From assembly GCA_003224785.1 (NCBI GenBank), contig QHZV01000220.1, forward strand, positions 7,578-16,144: a DNA stretch of 8,567 bases. The letters are read 5' to 3'. This DNA comes from Acidobacteriota bacterium (GTDB lineage: Bacteria; Acidobacteriota; Terriglobia; Terriglobales; Acidobacteriaceae). Position 1 is the stretch's first letter, and every line of letters starts with the position of its first letter. Positions 5,772-8,567 of the stretch are shown here, piece by piece. The translations under genes were made by a program, and so were the position numbers. Below the pieces are notes generated by a model. The model was not told the origin of the DNA. It worked only from the letters and a program-made list of their open reading frames with translations, and made no database searches.

Positions 5772-7081
5772 TTGCACTTTTCTCGCAGGGAATTAATGAA
5801 GGGCTTAGGTTGCGCTGCCCTCACTTCGCTGCCGGGACTCGCAGCGTGGGGAGAGAGTGCGGGAAAGGCCACCAACCCGGCGCCAACGTTCGCTCCAGAA
5901 GATGATCAGCTTCTTGATGAATTGGAGCGACTGAGCTGCTGTTTTTTCTGGGAACAGGCCAGCCCGCAAACCGGGCTGGTCAAGGATCGCTGCAACGCGC
6001 GGAAAGCATCCACGGACAATTCGCTGATCGCGAGCATCGCCGCCACTGGCTTCGGCCTCACTGCGCTTTGCATTGGCGATTTGCGTTGTCGGAGAAGCTG
6101 GCCCACCATCGCGGTTTCTTTTATCACTTTGCCGACATCAATACCGGCGAACGGGTGTGGGATTCGGAAGTTTCTTCAGTGGACACCGCGATTCTGCTTT
6201 GCGGCATTCTTAGCTGCCGGACTCACTTTCGCGATACGGATATCACTCTGCTCGCGCACGCGATCACCAACCGCGTGGAATGGACTTGGCTTTCAGAGGA
6301 CACCACCTTGTTGCCGCATGGCTGGAGGCCCGAAATCGGTTTCCTTCCGTATCGTTGGGACTATTACAACGAAATGATGATGATGTATTTGCTGGGGCTG
6401 GGTTCGCCCACCTACCCGCTGCGCCCTGAAGCCTGGGACGCATGGAAGCGCACGCCGTTCGAGTATGAGGGGATGCGCTACATCGGCTCGTTTGCGCCAT
6501 TGTTTGTGCATCAGTATTCGCAGGCCTGGTTCGACTTTCGAAATAAACGAGACAAGTACGCAGACTATTTCTTGAATTCTGTGACGGCGACGGAAGTGCA
6601 TCGGCGCTTCTGTATCGAGCTCGCAGGGACATTCCCTCACTACAGCCCGGAGTTGTGGGGCATTACCGCTTCGGATTCCGATCACGGCTACGTTATCTGG
6701 GGCGGACCTCCGAGTGTGGGACAGATTGATGGCACAATCGCGCCGGCAGCTGCGGGTGGATCGCTTGCATTTGTTCCCGAAAAAGCAGTTCGCGTTCTGC
6801 GCACCATCCGTCATAGATATCCGAAGGCCTGGAGCAGTTACGCCTTCGTGGATGCGTTTAATCCGGCAAAGAATTGGTATGACAGCGATGTAGTTGGAAT
6901 TGATACCGGAATTACCATGATCATGGCCGAAAATGCACGCAGTGGCTACGTCTGGAAAATATTTATGGAGAATCCCGAGGCGCAACGAGGTATGGAGAGA
7001 GCAGGATTCAAATCGTATCAGCCGGTCATCCCAACACCATCGGTCCTCACTTCCAGTGTCGGAGCGAATTCCGTTCGTTAG
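5772..7081 (+). pseudogene. PF10091 glucoamylase-family (GH144-like) secreted hydrolase, disrupted by an internal deletion/frameshift
   Basis: The N-terminal part (103 codons from TTG 5772) carries a Tat signal (S4-R-R-E-L-M-K10, hydrophobic core to about residue 25). It continues into the family start LDELERLSCCFFWEQ, TGLVKDRC and ATGFGLTALCIGD. After D103 (ends 6080) that frame loses all similarity. The family resumes in another frame from about 6077 with RFALSEKLAHHRGFFYHF. From there it is intact to TAG 7079-7081, with EVSSVDTA, GWRPEIGFLPYRWDYYNE, LLGLGSPTYPL, PLFVHQYSQAWFDFR, WGITASDSDHGY, FVDAFNP and GIDTGI. About 16-20 residues normally lying between these parts appear missing, so the change is a loss of a base number equal to 1 modulo 3. 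PF10091 includes characterised endo-beta-1,2-glucanases (GH144), so the 'glucoamylase' label is uncertain. The clean downstream frame means either very recent inactivation or an assembly error. Confidence 0.85.
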
Positions 7082-7956
7082 TCCGCAGCATGGGAGAGCG
7101 TGTAACGAGCGCCAATCTCCGCTGAAGCTCGTAACAATGCGTCGAGAGATTTGAGCGCGGGCAATTCCGCGTCTCTCTGCTTCAACGCGTGCAGCACAGT
7201 TTCAGTCGCGATGTTTCCCACCAAAGCATCCTGCGCGAAGGGACAGCCGCCCAGTCCTGCGATGGTCGAATCGAAGCGACGGCAGCCAGCGTCATAAGCG
7301 GCGAGAACCTTCTGGGCTGCCACATCGGGGCGGCTGTGCAAATGCGCACCGATATCAAGGTATCCGTATTTCTCGATTGTCGCTGAAATTAGCCCACGGA
7401 TTTGATCAGATGAAGCGAGGCCAACCGTGTCTGCTAACGAAATTGTTTTTACTCCGCTGGATTCCAGAATATCAATGGCGTTGACGACCTCTTCGATACT
7501 CCAATCATCGCCGTACGGATTGCCGAACGCCATTGAGATATAGACGACCAGCCCGAGGCCGCCATCGTCAGCCTTGTTTTGTATTTTTTCCAACTCATCG
7601 AGAGATTCCTCAGGAGTTTGCCGCTGGTTATTGCGAAGAAAAGTCGGGGAGAGCGAATAGGGAAAGCCCAGTGTGCTCACGGCCTGGGTGTTGATGGCGC
7701 GTTGAGCACCCTTCTCATTCACCACAATGCCAATGATTTCGACGTCGTCGGGGGGATCGAGTTCTTTGAGGACAGCTTCGGAATCGGCCATCTGCGGCAC
7801 GGCTTTGGATGACACAAACGAAACAGCATCGATGTGCTTAAAACCTGCGCTGATCAGGGCTTTGAGGTAGTCCACCTTGAGGTCAGCGGGAATTTGCTCT
7901 TGCAAGCCTTGCCATGCGTCGCGGGGGCATTCGATCAGTTTGACGGAGTCGGCCAT
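7078..7956 (-). CDS. Hydroxymethylglutaryl-CoA lyase family enzyme (DRE-TIM aldolase fold)
   Basis: 292 aa, normal length for HMG-CoA lyase, which splits HMG-CoA into acetoacetate and acetyl-CoA in leucine degradation and ketone metabolism. The TIM-barrel residues are visible. R12-D13 lies in ECPRDAWQGLQ (catalytic Arg and metal-binding Asp), and the metal-binding pair H205/H207 in GAHLHSRP. C238 lies in the GLGGCPFA active-site loop, and N248 in GN. The first motif reads ECPRDAWQG rather than VGPRDGLQN, as in Bacteroidota-type homologues, so relatives acting on other 3-hydroxy-3-methyl acyl-CoAs cannot be excluded. No acyl-CoA carboxylase or dehydrogenase gene is nearby. ATG 7956 lacks a clear ribosome site. 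Its TAA (7078-7080) overlaps the TAG of the convergent gene. It sits downstream of pheT on the same strand with a 107-base gap. Confidence 0.86.
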   Translation of the reverse strand: MADSVKLIECPRDAWQGLQEQIPADLKVDYLKALISAGFKHIDAVSFVSSKAVPQMADSEAVLKELDPPDDVEIIGIVVNEKGAQRAINTQAVSTLGFPYSLSPTFLRNNQRQTPEESLDELEKIQNKADDGGLGLVVYISMAFGNPYGDDWSIEEVVNAIDILESSGVKTISLADTVGLASSDQIRGLISATIEKYGYLDIGAHLHSRPDVAAQKVLAAYDAGCRRFDSTIAGLGGCPFAQDALVGNIATETVLHALKQRDAELPALKSLDALLRASAEIGARYTLSHAAD

Positions 7957-8001
7957 GTGCTAAGCAATATTTTAATATCGAAAGCGAACCTTGGGCTGTA
8001 C

Positions 8002-8019
8002 GGGAAAGCGCGTTTTCCC
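8002..8019. other. Small perfect hairpin between pheT and the HMG-CoA lyase gene
   Basis: GGGAAA (8002-8007) and TTTCCC (8014-8019) form a six-pair stem around a GC-rich six-base loop. It starts about 45 bases past the pheT stop. No T-run follows on the minus strand, so it is not a standard Rho-independent terminator; it may help end or protect the pheT transcript. Confidence 0.4.
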
Positions 8020-8041
8020 TGCGAACTCGGCGTTCTCTGCG
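8015..8041. repeat. Nonamer tandem repeat (WWCYCKGCG, three copies)
   Basis: Three head-to-tail nine-base units start at 8015, 8024 and 8033; on the minus strand they read CGCAGAGAA, CGCCGAGTT, CGCAGGGAA. The form closely resembles the 'CGCAGAGGA'-style repeats scattered in intergenic DNA of Acidobacteriota and other phyla. It overlaps the right arm of the hairpin and lies wholly in the pheT downstream gap. Confidence 0.5.
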
Positions 8042-8063
8042 GCGAAGAGCTTTTGGTTTGCTG

Positions 8064-8567
8064 CTAAGCTCTCTGCGTGCCGCCAAGTCCTTGCAGGGCA
8101 GCGACGATCTTCGCGGACCAAACCGCCACTTCTTCTTCCCGTAGCGTCCGCTCCGCTGATTGGAATTTCGCGCGCAACAGTATGGAGAAGCTGCCGGCTG
8201 CAACCGCCCCGCCACGGAAAATCTCTATGGGCAGAAAACTGCGCAATTCAGCCAGCGCGACTGCGTTGACTGCGGCTTGTATCTTGTCGAACGTGATCTC
8301 GTCAGCAAACACGAACGAAAAATCGCGTTCCACAGCAGGGAACTTCGGTAGCGGCACGTAACGGATTTCTCGCAGTCGCCGCTTCAGGAGCCGATCGGCG
8401 AAAATCTCGGCGATAAATACATCCTGGCGAAGTTTACGTTTGGTGGCCACTTGTACATGGAGTTGCCCAAACTGCGCGATCACTTCGCTATCCATCAGCG
8501 CGCGGGCGGAGCAACCCGGCTGATAATAATCCGACGTTTGATCATCGAAGCTTAGTGCTTTGTGCTC
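8064..8567 (-). CDS. pheT: Phenylalanyl-tRNA synthetase beta chain, C-terminal part (N-terminal part beyond window edge)
   Basis: The last 167 codons are visible, ending at TAG 8064-8066; the frame is open to the edge. PheT is the large subunit of the (alpha-beta)2 enzyme that charges tRNA-Phe. The part shown starts in the catalytic-like B6/B7 region (DYYQPGCSARALMDSEVIAQFGQLH, then QDVFIAEIFADRLL). It ends with the ferredoxin-fold anticodon-binding domain: PLPKFPAVERDFSFVF, ELRSFLPIEIFRGG, GSFSILLRAKFQSAERTL, WSAKIVAALQGLGGTQR. All segments are the standard conserved ones. HPEV after FGQ in many homologues is HVQV here, a minor change. pheS is normally upstream and would be outside the window. 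Recognition is very secure. Confidence 0.95.
   Translation of the reverse strand, partial: EHKALSFDDQTSDYYQPGCSARALMDSEVIAQFGQLHVQVATKRKLRQDVFIAEIFADRLLKRRLREIRYVPLPKFPAVERDFSFVFADEITFDKIQAAVNAVALAELRSFLPIEIFRGGAVAAGSFSILLRAKFQSAERTLREEEVAVWSAKIVAALQGLGGTQRA

Noticed and set aside
6068..7081. Second half of the hydrolase as an independent gene from TTG 6068
   Set aside because: No ribosome site or signal peptide, and it begins in the middle of a conserved family domain; better explained as the broken downstream half.

Overview
The window looks like an ordinary chromosomal stretch from a soil-type member of the Acidobacteriota (Terriglobia/Koribacter-like). This is an inference. It rests on the gene mix (HpnK-like deacetylase, DUF481 barrel, carboxypeptidase-regulatory-like protein, Bacteroidota-style HMG-CoA lyase variant, Tat-exported PF10091 glycoside hydrolase), the Cys-type CcmE, the moderately high GC and the style of the short intergenic repeats. 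No mobile element, CRISPR array or phage module is visible.

Layout, left to right. Positions 1-276 hold the 3' end of an integral membrane protein gene (+). It is followed by ccmE (319-774, +), the periplasmic haem chaperone of cytochrome c maturation, with a CxxxY rather than HxxxY haem-attachment site. Facing it on the minus strand are a tandem PilZ-domain protein (790-1476) and, upstream of that, a YdjC/HpnK-family deacetylase (1574-2428); these two may be co-transcribed. The 353-base gap 2429-2781 holds a candidate acidic proline-rich mini-protein gene, a sigma70-like promoter and a heptamer repeat array. The array lies in the predicted leader of tRNA-Val(UAC) (2782-2858).

The tRNA is followed on the + strand by an exported NlpC/P60-like cysteine peptidase (2913-3530) and a DUF481 outer-membrane barrel protein (3624-4613). 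On the minus strand is a membrane-anchored protein with a carboxypeptidase-regulatory-like fold and six likely disulfide cysteines (4668-5672). Diverging from it is a Tat-exported PF10091 'glucoamylase' gene (5772-7081), which is broken near position 6078 by an apparent out-of-frame internal deletion. The window ends with two minus-strand genes: an HMG-CoA lyase-family enzyme (7078-7956), whose stop codon overlaps that of the broken gene, and the 3' end of pheT (8064 to the edge). Between these two lie a small hairpin and a nonamer repeat resembling dispersed intergenic repeats.

The genes are mostly envelope-directed (haem chaperone, peptidase, barrel, anchored Ig-fold protein, secreted hydrolase), with no evident shared pathway. 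I do not see a convincing novel multi-gene system. The points most worth checking are the PF10091 gene disruption, the Cys-type CcmE, the proline-rich small ORF and the two intergenic repeat types.
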